Shown here in pieces: positions 35,260 through 47,700 of a stretch of DNA of 64,000 nucleotides. The stretch covers positions 6,966,174-7,030,173 of the forward strand of contig OU452223.1 of NCBI GenBank assembly GCA_911728455.2. Reading direction: 5' to 3'. Position 1 is the stretch's first letter; each line of letters opens with the position of its first letter. The notes under the pieces are model-generated. The model ran no database searches. It was not told the origin of the DNA and saw nothing but the letters and a program-made list of their open reading frames with translations. The stretch is from Marthasterias glacialis. Lineage: Eukaryota > Echinodermata > Asteroidea > Forcipulatida > Asteriidae. The position numbers were made by a program, and so were the translations under genes.

Positions 35260-36160
35260 GCCTCTTTAACTGAGAGTTTGCTCAAGAGCAACTCAGCCAC
35301 CATCTCATCTGTTGACAGCGCTACAAATGACTGCTAGTTTTTATTGTTATACTGAGCATAATCAGAAAAATTCAAATCATGTACCATGTGAAAGCTAATG
35401 GCATGACTTAGTTTGGAGAATCAATTAAATTAAATTGATTAATTAATTAACATTTTGTGACAACAGTGTGAATATTTAAATTCAAAAATAGTCAATCTTG
35501 TTCAATTTATATCTCAAGACGTTTACATCCGACCCTCAAACTTTTTCCATTTTATATTGTAGAATGTACTGTGGAATACTTATGTCTGTCATGTCATCAT
35601 GACATCATTGATGGCGCGTGTACAAACACATGGCTCTTAAAGTGTTAAAAAAATTCAAAATACAATGTTAGTTTCCTATATTATGTAAATCATTTTTAAA
35701 AACAAAAATGCTTTTAGTAAGACTTATTTCAGGCCATTAAGTGCAATGTATTTTCACTATAATTATTACCATTAGTTGGTAAATCTGGATGCCATTGCCA
35801 AACGCTGTGCTATGCAATGTGTTGCACTATATTCCTTGCGCCGATTTCGTGACTGCAAATCGCTTAAAATTGAACGTGTGGGAGCAACAACGTTTATTTC
35901 CAACGTTAACACAACATTACCCCACTTTGACCATTACTTCTCGTCCAAACAGGAAGTTTAATTAAATCTTGTTCTTATCTCAGAGGTCTACAGCCTGTTC
36001 AAAAATGTTGGTATAGTCCACTGTTGACATCTTAATAACCATATTAAAACTCATACCTCTTGAACTACATGACATAATCTCCAATTGTTTGTCCACTCAA
36101 ACTTTCCTTGAGATCCAAACATGAAGTTCCAGTGGAAAGTTTATTTAGGTTTTATGATGG
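35260..36160. other. Intronic non-coding interval
   Basis: AT-rich. A short open frame at 35776-35961 overlaps a GTCCAAACAGGAAGT repeat motif and is not credible as a gene. Confidence 0.5.
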
Positions 36161-36165
36161 GTAAG

Positions 36166-36320
36166 AGTCAGGGTTACGGTCAGGGTCAGGGAGATGGTTG
36201 TTTTAGTCAGGGTTAGGACTAGAGTCATTGTAAGAGTCAGGGTCAAGTTCTAAATCAGATATATGAATAGGATTTTTGGCACAGTTAGAGTAAAATTTAA
36301 GGGTCTGTGTTAGGTTTTGG
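36166..36320 (+). repeat. Degenerate GGTTAGG/GTCAGGG simple repeat
   Basis: Runs of GTCAGGGTTACGGTCAGGG, GTCAGGGTTAGGAC and GTGTTAGGTTTTGGGTTATGG. Interspersed and impure, so not a true telomeric array. Confidence 0.7.
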
Positions 36321-36615
36321 GTTATGGTCTGTCTGAAATTCAGGGCCTCGTTGAGGGATGATGCTGAATCTTTGTGTTTTCAGGATTTTCGTTCAAGGGC
36401 ATTACACGGGGATAAGTGTTATACCATCTTTGTTCTTTTGTAAAAAAGTTTGTATGAAAAATGTGTTTTCATAATGTCATCAGGTATCAAATTACAATAA
36501 CACAAACTTCATTTAAAAATTCATTTCTCCTGAGCCACATGTCATAGAGTCAGAATCTTTCTGCTTTTTTTGTAACTTACAAACATCATATCTCTGGAAC
36601 CACATGTTATTATTA

Positions 36616-36698
36616 GTTATCACACAAGCCCGAGTGGAATACGGAAAAATATAGCACTGCGTCCCATATCAAACGAGGCCGAAGGCGCGTGTGATAAC
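36616..36698. repeat. Inverted repeat GTTATCACAC / GTGTGATAAC
   Basis: 10-bp exact inverted ends around a CG-rich loop (GAGGCCGAAGGCGC). A second inverted pair (ATCTTCCAGC near 36707 and GCTGGAAGAT near 36912) suggests a larger diverged MITE. Confidence 0.5.
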
Positions 36699-36719
36699 AA
36701 ATTTATCTTCCAGCTGACT

Positions 36720-37704
36720 AAAGTGTGATCACCACACAGATTACAAAGGAAATTCAGCTTGCAAGTTATTTACGCGTCTTGATTTTGCTTCTTGAGCGAG
36801 CGGGTATGTGCACTTGAACTGTAGTTACGCACCGTCGGATATAAAATTGCAGCCGTTGTTTATGGCTCTATAAAACACGGCTGTAGAACAATCTGATTGG
36901 ATGATTAGCGCATGCTGGAAGATAAAAAGGCATAATCATTGTGCCGTCTTGTATCTTACAACTCTTTGACCTTTAGTTCCATTCCGAACAGCAAGTTCAA
37001 TTTTATCATATTTAGATATCAGGGATCTACAGCCAAATAAAACAATTACATGTAGTGTCTGTGTATGGAATCATTAGTGACACTTAAGTTTTTCAAAAGA
37101 TATATATCCGATTATGTTATTGCTCAATACAGTGCCTTCTATCGAAATCCACATTAAAAGTAATATCTCCTGAACTGCAGGACATAAAATTTTAATGTCT
37201 GAGGTTTCTTCTGGCTCATACCCCAAGTAAAAAATGTATATACCTACATGACCTAACTTGACCTCTTCTTTCAGCCCAAATAGACAGTTTAAAAAGAAAA
37301 AAGGTCTTTTACACAAATTTGAAATGATAGTTCTTCACCAAATGTGAGCGGATTGGATGTCTTTGTCTGAAATGTATGAAACAATCAGTGTGGTTCAAGC
37401 TTTCAGTTTGTGTCATGATAAGGTTATACAGCACCTTCGATAGACCAGTTTGAAATAAAAGGTATTCTGAACGATATGACGTGTATGGAAACAAAATTTT
37501 GCTTATGTAGATCTGAACTACTGTGACATGTCTTACACTGTAATGATTATCTTTATAACATTTGCGTCCAGTTTGAACAGGGAGTTTACATAAAAGACCC
37601 TAGATTAGTTTTGTATTGTTTAGAAATGTAATGATCTTCGTAGGTCAACTTATCGGAACAGCTATTTGACTGTAAATCATTTTGTTTTGTTCTTTTTATT
37701 GTAG
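36720..37704. other. Intronic non-coding interval
   Basis: No gene or clear element. Ends in a pyrimidine-rich acceptor tract. Confidence 0.5.
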
Positions 37705-37759
37705 CATTGTTTTCAAAGGAAGATTTTGAGAATGTTGAGTTTCCACAATTCAAAGCAAG
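37705..37759 (+). CDS. Host gene, third coding exon
   Basis: 55 bases between acceptor TTTTTATTGTAG (37704) and donor GCAAG/GTACGT (37760). Entered in phase 1 it reads LFSKEDFENVEFPQFKA and leaves phase 2, which fits the exon at 53982. The other two frames do not fit the flanking exons. Short, so support comes from splice sites plus phase continuity rather than composition. Confidence 0.58.
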
Positions 37760-38469
37760 GTACGTTTCTTTTGGTGGTTTCCTTTCTTCTTTTTTCTTTC
37801 CAACTCTTACAAAGTAAAATTAATTTAAAGAGAATTTATTCTTGAAAATTACAGACAATTCAACCTCATCAACATGAAGATGGCACATAAACAATGACGG
37901 TCATGATGATGTCGTCAGGTGTCGATTTACATGTATTAATTAAAAGTTTAACAGTTGAAAACAAATCTTAACTCGCTTATACATCATCGTAGAGGTCAAC
38001 AAAAAACAGGAAACATTTGTATTGACATGACCCCAATTTGACCTTGTCCAAACCAGAAGTTGAAGTGAACAAATATTCACAAACCCTTAATTGCATCTCT
38101 GTAGCCAACAACAAAGGGAATACAGACATGGTTCCTGTGTATGACATTACAGTTACTCTTTGCCTACTCAACTTTAGCATTGATGTCATTGTATAATTTG
38201 ACAGTGCCCTCTGGTAATAAAAGTAATATTTCAAAACTTAAAATGTTTTTAACCAGTTGACACCGGATGGCGTGAATACACGCAAATGTTTCCCCTGGCT
38301 GGAAACAGAAGCCGTCTTAGGATGTCATTATGTAAGTTCGGACCACCTGATCGAAGGTCGTCTGGTCATTCAACTGTGGAGCAGGCACAGACCACACACA
38401 CTTGCCGTCTAACGCTTTGTTTCACCCACACAATGACAAAAAAAGGTCTGGAATATATTCGCATTTTGT
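37760..38469. other. Intronic interval with dispersed repeat
   Basis: About 37895-38065 matches the repeat at 19610-19810 (GTCATGATGATGTCGTCAGG, TGACCCCAATTTGACCTTG). No gene. Confidence 0.5.
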
Positions 38470-38720
38470 GGCCATTGAGAGTGGTTTTTAGTGTAATCCC
38501 TGATTATAGAGCTTTGTCCTTCTTTTTCAAGAAGGGGATTACGAGGCATCGAGAGGCTTCCACCATTGTTCATTCATTGTATTTTTCGGCTGAATGGAGG
38601 TAAGTCAGAGTGAGCCAGAAATCGAGCCATGGTTCCTTGTTTAGTACCACTCCTATGCCACAGGTAACGGCGATGTTTTGCAATTCATGCTATGTGAATT
38701 TGATACTGTCAAGGTGGAAT
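38470..38720 (+). repeat. Dispersed repeat copy (plus)
   Basis: GTGTAATCCCTGATTATAGA, GAGGCTTCCACCATTGTTC and GTAACGGCGATGTTTTGC match 59510-59705 and, in reverse, 49850-49995. Confidence 0.8.
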
Positions 38721-39849
38721 GATCCATAGAATCATCCCCCCAGATTTTTGGTCCTTAAAAAAAATTGTGGTTTTTACTGAAAAAGCACCTGCATTTTCAT
38801 TTTCATTTTAATAAATGAATGAAACATTTCTACAAATCCCTATGTGTAATTATATGAAGAAAAAAAACTATGTAGAACATTAACAACACAGAAGGCATCC
38901 ATAATGCAATCGAACATGATCTGCCGTGCACTTACATATAACCCTCCCCATGCCCCCTCTGCTCGTGATCTGAGCATTATTCCTTTTTTTCCAAATTACC
39001 ACCCCCCCCCACTTTTCACAATGAAATCACGCCACTGTTTTGCAGTGTGAGACGTTTTAGCCAAATGTACGTTTGTATTAATGTTATTAAACAAGCTCCG
39101 ACATATTCAACCAACACAAAACCTGAACAGTGTCATGATGACATCATCAGGATTACATGCAATTTATTTCCAAGTTTACTATATCAAACATTGTTAAAAC
39201 TTAATAACTCCTGAACAACAACATATTTTCACAAGGTGACATCTTTAACTTGTGTTGAATAGTCAAAGTCATCACTCCCAATGTTACTATTGCTAATGGA
39301 TAGGTGACCATCTTGGGTTAAAAGTAAGACAAAGTTTAATAAAATACAGTGCTGGTACAAGGTAGATTGCCAGAGTGATATAAAATTGTTCAATTCGTCT
39401 TAAAACAAAAAGGCAGGTGCATTTGTTAACGACCTATGTGGTATGTATGTAACTTTGCAACAGTATTCAATGTGTGCATGTGCAAACACATTAAACTTTT
39501 GACTATGATGCTGCCATATGTAAACGATCTAAACCTACTCAGATCCCTTTTTTACATTTTGTAACCACATTTACTACACCTGAGCCATTATTTTTGACAA
39601 AATAAATAACAATAGTTATATTTGCCACAGGGGTCAAAGTTTGAAGTTTATTTTGAAATCTGAACACTTTGTTTGTTAAATGCTTAGTAGATTTTCTTGG
39701 ATGTTAAGAGCTGTAATTTAAGGTACAATTCATCTTCATCTGATAATCCAATCCAGAGGTACAGAGGTTCAAAGTTACAGAGAAAAAAACATGACCTGTA
39801 GCTCCCAATCGTTTTGACCCTGAACGCTCAAATTTTGGTTTGGGAATTT
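38721..39849. other. Intronic non-coding interval
   Basis: AT-rich with a poly-C run near 39001-39010. GTCATGATGACATCATCAGG at about 39132 belongs to the dispersed repeat seen at 19610. No gene. Confidence 0.5.
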
Positions 39850-40089
39850 TCTCATATGACCAAACAAGTATACAAAATCTGCGGCCGACTTTATGCAGGC
39901 TTTTCAGTCCATCAATGCCTTGCTGTAGGCCATGGCCTTGGCCTTGGCCAGCTGCCCGCTGGTCTAACCCCTGGCCGGGACGTGCTCACTCCAACCAGTC
40001 CCACGGGGCGGATCATGGTGGATCCCCAACAGTCACGAGCCACCGAACATGGTGACCCGTGCCCTGCCGTCCCCACCTGGGCTGAGCAT

Positions 40090-40155
40090 CCACCCATCGA
40101 TGGCCTTTGCATCGGAGATGGTCCACCCATCGATGGCCTTTGCATCGGAGATGGA
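40090..40155 (+). repeat. 33-bp in-frame tandem duplication
   Basis: CCACCCATCGATGGCCTTTG..GAGATGG occurs twice, period 33, so it adds 11 codons without changing frame in the upstream ORF of the DIRS-like element. Confidence 0.9.
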
Positions 40156-40639
40156 TGCTCAGTTGGACGTGGGCCCAGACCCACAGGACAACTCTGCCTG
40201 GGCCTCCTACTCGTCCCACCAGTCAGCGTCTGGGGACTCGGCTGGTTATGGGGACGAGTTTCCCCAGCTGTAACGGCTTTCTATTTCTGAAACCGAACTG
40301 CGGCCGGTGCAGAGGGATATGATACGGGTTTTACAATTACCCCAACCAGAAGGGTCCGCCAACGAGGACAGAAATCTTTCAAGCGATGGACAGAGTCATC
40401 TGAGGCACACTCCGCCCTGCCTTTCCAGTCCTTCCACTGGAAAGGAGCGAGTGGGACAAGTTGGTTGCGAGTGGGACGAGGCAGCTTCCGTAATCGCAGT
40501 ACCGGCAGGGCTGGGTTTCGCAACACCCAAACTCAGCCCGCCGCAAGCCATGGGCCGCGGGCTCCCCACCCCCCCCCCCCCGTTTTTGGGGGGCCGCAAG
40601 TTACATCGTTCGTTTGTGGCAACCCCCCACCAACAGACC

Positions 40640-41550
40640 TGTGGGCGGCTGTCTTCCAACCTTCCTTCGGTCACGATCATGACCGATGCTTCGCTGACCG
40701 GCTGGGGGACCACCATACTCCACCGCCATTTGGTGAGACTGTGGGACTGTGGGACTGTCAGAGGCTCTCATACACTTTCTGTCTGCAATATCTGTTCGGG
40801 CAGTTTGTCTCTGCTGCGACAATAGGATGGTCGTGGCTTACATCGATCATCAAGGGGGCACCTGGTCGGCGCACATGTGCGCGCTTGCCTGGGAGCTCCT
40901 CCACTGCCAGATTGTCATGACAGAAGGATCCCTACTTCCATTGTTCAGTCGATCTTCACTCTGATCGACTGCCCACATGTTTACCTTTTTGCCACGGCGT
41001 TCAACAATCGCTTGCAGGAGTCTGGTTGGTTCCTCAGGCCGTTTTCCTGTCAAAGAATCAGTCTGAGTCCTTTTCTCCACCAGATATCTTTGTGCCGGAC
41101 ATTAATTCCTTTTCTGCTGTTGCAACTGATAGACTGTGGTGCCCAGTACAGGCCCTCAAGTGATACGTCAGCCGGAATAAGTCACTGCTGGGCGATTGTA
41201 AACAATTGTTCATTTCATCAGTCCCACTACATGGCCCAGCATCCTGTGATTCCGTGTCCAGGTGGATTGTGGCAGCCATCCGGTCAGCCCTTCCGGAGTT
41301 GCAGGGAGAGCCTATGCCCTCTGTTCGGGCTCACGAAGTCAGGGCGGTCACGACCTCATGGGCCTTCTCTTCAGGCATACCCATGGCAGACATCATTCAG
41401 GCAGCTCCTTGGAAGTCCGCCAATACCTTCACGGAGTGTTACTTGAAGGATGTCATCCAATCTATTGTGTGTAAAAATTTTACTGTGTGTAAAAATGTTA
41501 GTGGCTCTACTATTTGCTCTTTTTTGTTGGACATTGATACTCACACTGAG
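40640..41550 (+). pseudogene. DIRS-like RNase H and tyrosine recombinase
   Basis: RNase H removes the RNA strand after reverse transcription, and the recombinase integrates the circular product. RNase H motifs: IMTDASLTGWGTT (about 40677-40710) and, in another frame, CCDNRMVVAYIDHQGGTWS then LAWELLH (about 40811-40910). The bridge PHVYLFATAFNNRLQ (about 40974-41020) is typical of DIRS elements. In the recombinase, AHEVRAVTTSWAF carries His (41331) and Arg (41341), APWKS carries Trp, and ECYLKDV carries the nucleophile Tyr (41440-41442). The first catalytic Arg region is not clear. Several frame changes; inactive. Confidence 0.78.
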
Positions 41551-41792
41551 TGACACTGACATGGAATACTAAGTGCAGTACTGCTCAAGCAGGAATTTCT
41601 TTGTGAAAGCATTATACAATTCACAGTCATCCTCAATACTGTCAAAGAAGTGAAAAAAAAAGATTATTTTTAGCATATACTTGGAAAGATATTTTTTAGA
41701 GGTTTTGGCCATAAAGCCTCTTTGTTAAAAAACATTGTTTTAAAATGCAGGGCAATCCGTACTTTCATTGAACCTGCTTTAAATTAAGAACT

Positions 41793-44700
41793 TGCTCTGT
41801 CCAGCCAGGTTTTACTTTACAAATCCTGCACTGTCCAGCCAGGTTTTACTTTACAAGCCCTGCACTGTCCACCCTGGTTTTACTTTACAAGCCCTGCACT
41901 GTCCAGCCTGGTTTTGCTTTACAAGCCCTGCACTGTCCAGCCTGGTTTTACTTTACAAGCCCTGCACTGTCCAGCCAGGTTTTACTTTACAAGCCCTGCA
42001 CTGTCCAGCCAGGTTTTACTTTACAAGCCCTGCACTGTCCAGCCAGGTTTTACTTTACAAGCCCTGCACTGTCCAGCCAGGTTTTACTTTACAAGCCCTG
42101 CACTGTCCAGCCAGGTTTTACTTTACAACCCCTGCACTGTCCAGCCAGGTTTTACTTTACAACCCCTGCACTGTCCAGCCAGGTTTTACTTTACAAATCC
42201 TGCACTGTCAAGCCTGGTTTTCCTTGACAAGTCCTGCACTCTCCAGCCAGGTTTTACTTTACAACCCCTGCACTGTCAAGCCTGGTTTTCCTTGACAAGT
42301 CCTGCACTCTCCAGCCAGGTTTTACTTTACAAGCCCTGCACTGTCCAGCCTGGTTTTACTTTACAACCCCTGCACTGTCCAGCCTGGTTTTACTTTACAA
42401 GCCCTGCACTGTCCAGCCTGGTTTTACTTGACAAGTCCTGCACTCTCCAGCCAGGTTTTACTTGACAAGCCCTGCACTGTCCAGCCTGGTTTTACTTTAC
42501 AACCCCTGCACTGTCCAGCCTGGTTTTACTTTACAAGCCCTGCACTGTCCAGCCTGGTTTTACTTGACAAGTCCTGCACTCTCCAGCCAGGTTTTACTTG
42601 ACAAGCCCTGCACTGTCCAGCCTGGTTTTACGTTACAAATCCTGCACTGTCCAGCCAGGTTTTACTTTACAACCCCTGCACTGTCCAGCCTGGTTTTACT
42701 TTACAAGCCCTGCACTGTCCAGCCTGGTTTTACTTGACAAGTCCTGCACTCTCCAGCCAGGTTTTACTTGACAAGTCCTGCACTGTCCAGCCAGGTTTTA
42801 CTTTACAAGCCCTGTACTGTCCAGCCAGGTTTTACTTTACAACCCCTGCACTGTCCAGCCTGGTTTTACTTTACAAGCCCTGCACTGTCCAGCCTGGTTT
42901 TACTTGACAAGTCCTGCACTCTCCAGCCAGGTTTTACTTGACAAGCCCTGCACTGTCCAGCCTGGTTTTATTTTACAAATCCTGCACTGTCCAGCCTGGT
43001 TTTACTTTACAAATCCTGCACTGTCCAGCCAGGTTTTACTTTACAACCCCTGCACTGTCCAGCCAGATTTTACTTTACAACCCCTGTACTGTCCAGCCTG
43101 GTTTTACTTGACAAGTCCTGCACTCTCCAGCCAGGTTTTACTTGACAAGCCCTGCACTGTCCAGCCAGGTTTTACTTTACAAGCCCTGCACTGTCAAGCC
43201 TGGTTTTACTTTACAAGCCCTGCACTGTCCAGCCAGATTTTACTTTACAACCCCTGTACTGTCCAGCCTGGTTTTACTTGACAAGTCCTGCACTCTCCAG
43301 CCAGGTTTTACTTGACAAGCCCTGCACTGTCAAGCCTGGTTTTACTTTACAAGCCCTGCACTGTCCAGCCAGATTTTACTTTACAACCCCTGTACTGTCC
43401 AGCCTGGTTTTACTTGACAAGTCCTGCACTCTCCAGCCAGGTTTTACTTGACAAGCCCTGCACTGTCCAGCCAGGTTTTACGTTACAAATCCTGCACTGT
43501 CCAGCCAGGTTTTACTTTACAAGCCCTGCACTGTCCAGCCAGGTTTTACTTTACAAGCCCTGTACTGTCCAGCCTGGTTTTACTTGACAAGTCCTGCACT
43601 CTCCAGCCAGGTTTTACTTGACAAGCCCTGCACTGTCCAGCCAGGTTTTACGTTACAAATCCTGCACTGTCCAGCCAGGTTTTACTTTACAAGCCCTGCA
43701 CTGTCCAGCCAGGTTTTACTTTAGAAGCCCTGCACTGTCCAGCCTGGTTTTACTTTACAAATCCTGCACTGTCCAGCCAGGTTTTACTTTACAACCCCTG
43801 CACTGTCCAGCCAGGTTTTACTTTACAACCCCTGCACTGTCCAGCCAGGTTTTACTTGACAAGTCCGACACTGTCCAGCCTGGTTTTACTTGACAAGCCC
43901 TGCACTGTCCAGCCAGGTTTTACTTTACAACCCCTGCACTGTCCAGCCAGGTTTTACTTTACAACCCCTGCACTGTCCAGCCAGGTTTTACTTGACAAGT
44001 CCTGCACTGTCCAGCCTGGTTTTACTTTACAACCCCTGCACTGTCCAGCCAGGTTTTACTTTACAAGCCCTGCACTGTCCAGCCAGGTTTTACTTTACAA
44101 GCCCTGTACTGTCCAGCCTGGTTTTACTTGACAAGTCCTGCACTCTCCAGCCAGGTTTTACTTGACAAGCCCTGCACTGTCCAGCCAGGTTTTACGTTAC
44201 AAATCCTGCACTGTCCAGCCAGGTTTTACTTTACAAATCCTGCACTGTCCAGCCAGGTTTTACTTTACAAGCCCTGCACTGTCCAGCCAGGTTTTACTTT
44301 ACAACCCCTGCACTGTCCAGCCAGGTTTTACTTTACAACCCCTGCACTGTCCAGCCAGGTTTTACTTGACAAGTCCTGCACTGTCCAGCCTGGTTTTACT
44401 TTACAACCCCTGCACTGTCCAGCCAGGTTCTACTTTACAAGCCCTGCACTGTCCAGCCAGGTTTTACTTGACAAGTCCTGCACTGTCCAGCCAGGTTTTA
44501 CTTGACAAGCCCTGCACTGTCCAGCCAGGTTTTACTTTACAAGCCCTGCACTGTCCAGCCAGGTTTTACTTTACAACCCCTGCACTGTCCAGCCTGGTTT
44601 TACTTTACAAGCCCTGCACTGTCCAGCCAGGTTTTAATTGACAAGTCCTGCACTCTCCAGCCAGGTTTTACTTTAGAAGCCCTGCACTGTCCAGCCTGGT

Positions 44701-47700
44701 TTTACTTTACAAGCCCTGCACTGTCCAGCCAGGTTTTACTTTACAACCCCTGCACTGTCCAGCCAGGTTTTACTTTAGAAGCCCTGCACTGTCCAGCCAG
44801 GTTTTACTTTACAAGTCCTGCACTGTCCAGCCTGGTTTTACGTTACAAATCCTGCACTGTCCAGCCAGGTTTTACTTTACAACCCCTGCACTGTCCAGCC
44901 AGGTTTTACTTTACAACCCCTGCACTGTCAAGCCTGGTTTTCCTTGACAAGTCCTGCACTCTCCAGCCAGGTTTTACTTTACAAGCCCTGCACTGTCCAG
45001 CCTGGTTTTACTTTACAACCCCTGCACTGTCCAGCCAGATTTTACTTTACAACCCCTGTACTGTCCAGCCTGGTTTTACTTGACAAGTCCTGCACTCTCC
45101 AGCCAGGTTTTACTTGACAAGCCCTGCACTGTCCAGCCAGGTTTTACTTTACAAGCCCTGCACTGTCAAGCCTGGTTTTACTTTACAAGCCCTGCACTGT
45201 CCAGCCAGATTTTACTTTACAACCCCTGTACTGTCCAGCCAGGTTTTACTTGACAAGTCCTGCACTCTCCAGCCAGGTTTTACTTGACAAGCCCTGCACT
45301 GTCAAGCCTGGTTTTACTTTACAAGCCCTGCACTGTCCAGCCAGATTTTACTTTACAACCCCTGTACTGTCCAGCCTGGTTTTACTTGACAAGTCCTGCA
45401 CTCTCCAGCCAGGTTTTACTTGACAAGCCCTGCACTGTCCAGCCTGGTTTTACGTTACAAATCCTGCACTGTCCAGCCAGGTTTTACTTTACAAGCCCTG
45501 CACTGTCCAGCCAGATTTTACTTTACAAGCCCTGCACTGTCCAGCCTGGTTTTACTTTACAAATCCTGCACTGTCCAGCCAGGTTTTACTTTACAACCCC
45601 TGCACTGTCCAGCCAGGTTTCACTTTACAACCCCTGCACTGTCCAGCCAGGTTTTACTTGACAAGTCCGGCACTGTCCAGCCTGGTTTTACTTGACAAGC
45701 CCTGCACTGTCCAGCCAGGTTTTACTTTACAACCCCTGCACTGTCCAGCCAGGTTTTACTTGACAAGTCCGGCACTGTCCAGCCTGGTTTTACTTGACAA
45801 CCCCTGCACTGTCCAGCCAGGTTTTACTTTACAAGCCCTGCACTGTCCAGCCAGGTTTTACTTGACAAGTCCTGCACTCTCCAGCCAGGTTTTACTTGAC
45901 AAGCCCTGCACTGTCCAACCAGGTTTTACTTTACAACCCCTGCACTGTCCAGCCAGGTTTTACTTTACAACCCCTGCACTGTCCAGCCTGGTTTTACTTT
46001 ACAAGCCCTGCACTGTCCAGCCAGGTTTTAATTGACAAGTCCTGCACTCTCCAGCCAGGTTTTACTTTAGAAGCCCTGCACTGTCCAGCCTGGTTTTACT
46101 TTACAAACCCTGCACTGTCCAGCCAGGTTTTACTTTACAACCCCTGCACTGTCCAGCCAGGTTTTACTTTAGAAGCCCTGCACTGTCCAGCCAGGTTTTA
46201 CTTTACAAGTCCTGCACTCTCCAGCCAGGTTTTACTTTACAAGCCCTGCACTGTCCAGCCAGGTTTTAATTGACAAGTCCTGCACTCTCCAGCCAGGTTT
46301 TACTTTAGAAGCCCTGCACTGTCCAGCCTGGTTTTACTGTACAAGCCCAGCACTGTCCAGCCTGGTTTTACTTTACAACCCCTGCACTGTCCAGCCAGGT
46401 TTCACTTTACAACCCCTGCACTGTCAAGCCTGGTTTTACTTTACAAGCCCTGCACCACCAGCCAGATTTTACTTTACAACCCCTGTACTGTCCAGCCTGG
46501 TTTTACTTTACAAGCCCTGCACTGTCCAGCCAGGTTTTACTTTACATGTCCGGCACTGTCCAGCCATATTTTATTACAACCCCTGCACTGTCCAGCCAGG
46601 TTTTACTTTACAAGCCCTGTACTGTCCAGCCAGGTTTTACTTTACAAGCCCTGCACTGTCCAGCCTGGTTTTACTTAACAACCCCTGCACTGTCCAGCCA
46701 GGTTTTACTTTACAAGCCCTGCACTGTCCAGCCAGGTTTTACGTTACAAGCCCTGCACTGTCCAGCCAGGTTTTACTTTACAAGTCCAGCACTGTCCAGC
46801 CATATTTTACTTTACAAGCCCTGTACTGTCCAGCCAGGTTTTACTTTACAAGCCCTGCACTGTCCAGCCTGGTTTTACTTTACAACCCCTGCACTGTCCA
46901 GCCAGGTTTTACTTTACAAGCCCTGCACTGTTCAGCCAGGTTTTACTTTTCAAGCCCTGCACTGTCCAGCCAGGTTTTACTTTACAAGTCCAGCACTGTC
47001 CAGCCATATTTTACTTTACAAGCCCTGTACTGTCCAGCCAGGTTTTACTTTACAAGCCCTGCACTGTCCAGCCAGGTTTTACTTTACAAGCCCTGCACTG
47101 TCCAGCCAGGTTTTACTTTACAAGCCCTGCACTGTCCAGCCAGATTTTACTTTACAACCCCTGTACTGTCCAGCCTGGTTTTACTTGACAAGTCCTGCAC
47201 TGTCCAGCCAGGTTTTACTTTACAACCCCTGCACTGTCCAGCCAGATTTTACTTTACAACCCCTGCACTGTCCAGCCTGGTTTTACTTTACAACCCCTGC
47301 ACTGTCCACCCTGGTTTTACTTGACAAGTCCTGCACTGTCCAGCCAGGTTTTACTTTACAACCCCTGTACTGTCCAGCCAGATTTTACTTTACAACCCCT
47401 GCACTGTCCAGCCTGGTTTTACTTTACAACCCCTGTACTGTCCAGCCTGGTTTTACTTGACAAGTCCTGCACTGTCCAGCCAGGTTTTACTTTACAACCC
47501 CTGCACTGTCCAGCCAGATTTTACTTTACAACCCCTGCACTGTCCAGCCTGGTTTTACTTTACAACCCCTGCCACTGTCCACCCTGGTTTTACTTGACAA
47601 GTCCTGCACTGTCCAGCCAGGTTTTACTTTACAACCCCTGCACTGTCCAGCCTGGTTTTACTTTACAAGCCCTGCACTGTCCAGCCAGATTTTACTTTAC

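Larger units (their letters stand above)
39850..41560 (+). mobile_element. DIRS-like tyrosine-recombinase retrotransposon remnant
   Basis: A GC-rich island, unlike its AT-rich surroundings, with pieces of a DIRS-type element in order. There is an upstream open region (39850-40275) that could be the gag-like ORF by position only, then RNase H segments and the C-terminal part of a tyrosine recombinase. The RT palm (a YxDD box) is not found, so an internal deletion is likely between about 40280 and 40640. Terminal repeats were not identified. Confidence 0.75.

Noticed and set aside
36166..36320. Interstitial telomere array
   Set aside because: GGTTAGG units are impure and mixed with GTCAGGG, so it is better called a degenerate simple repeat.
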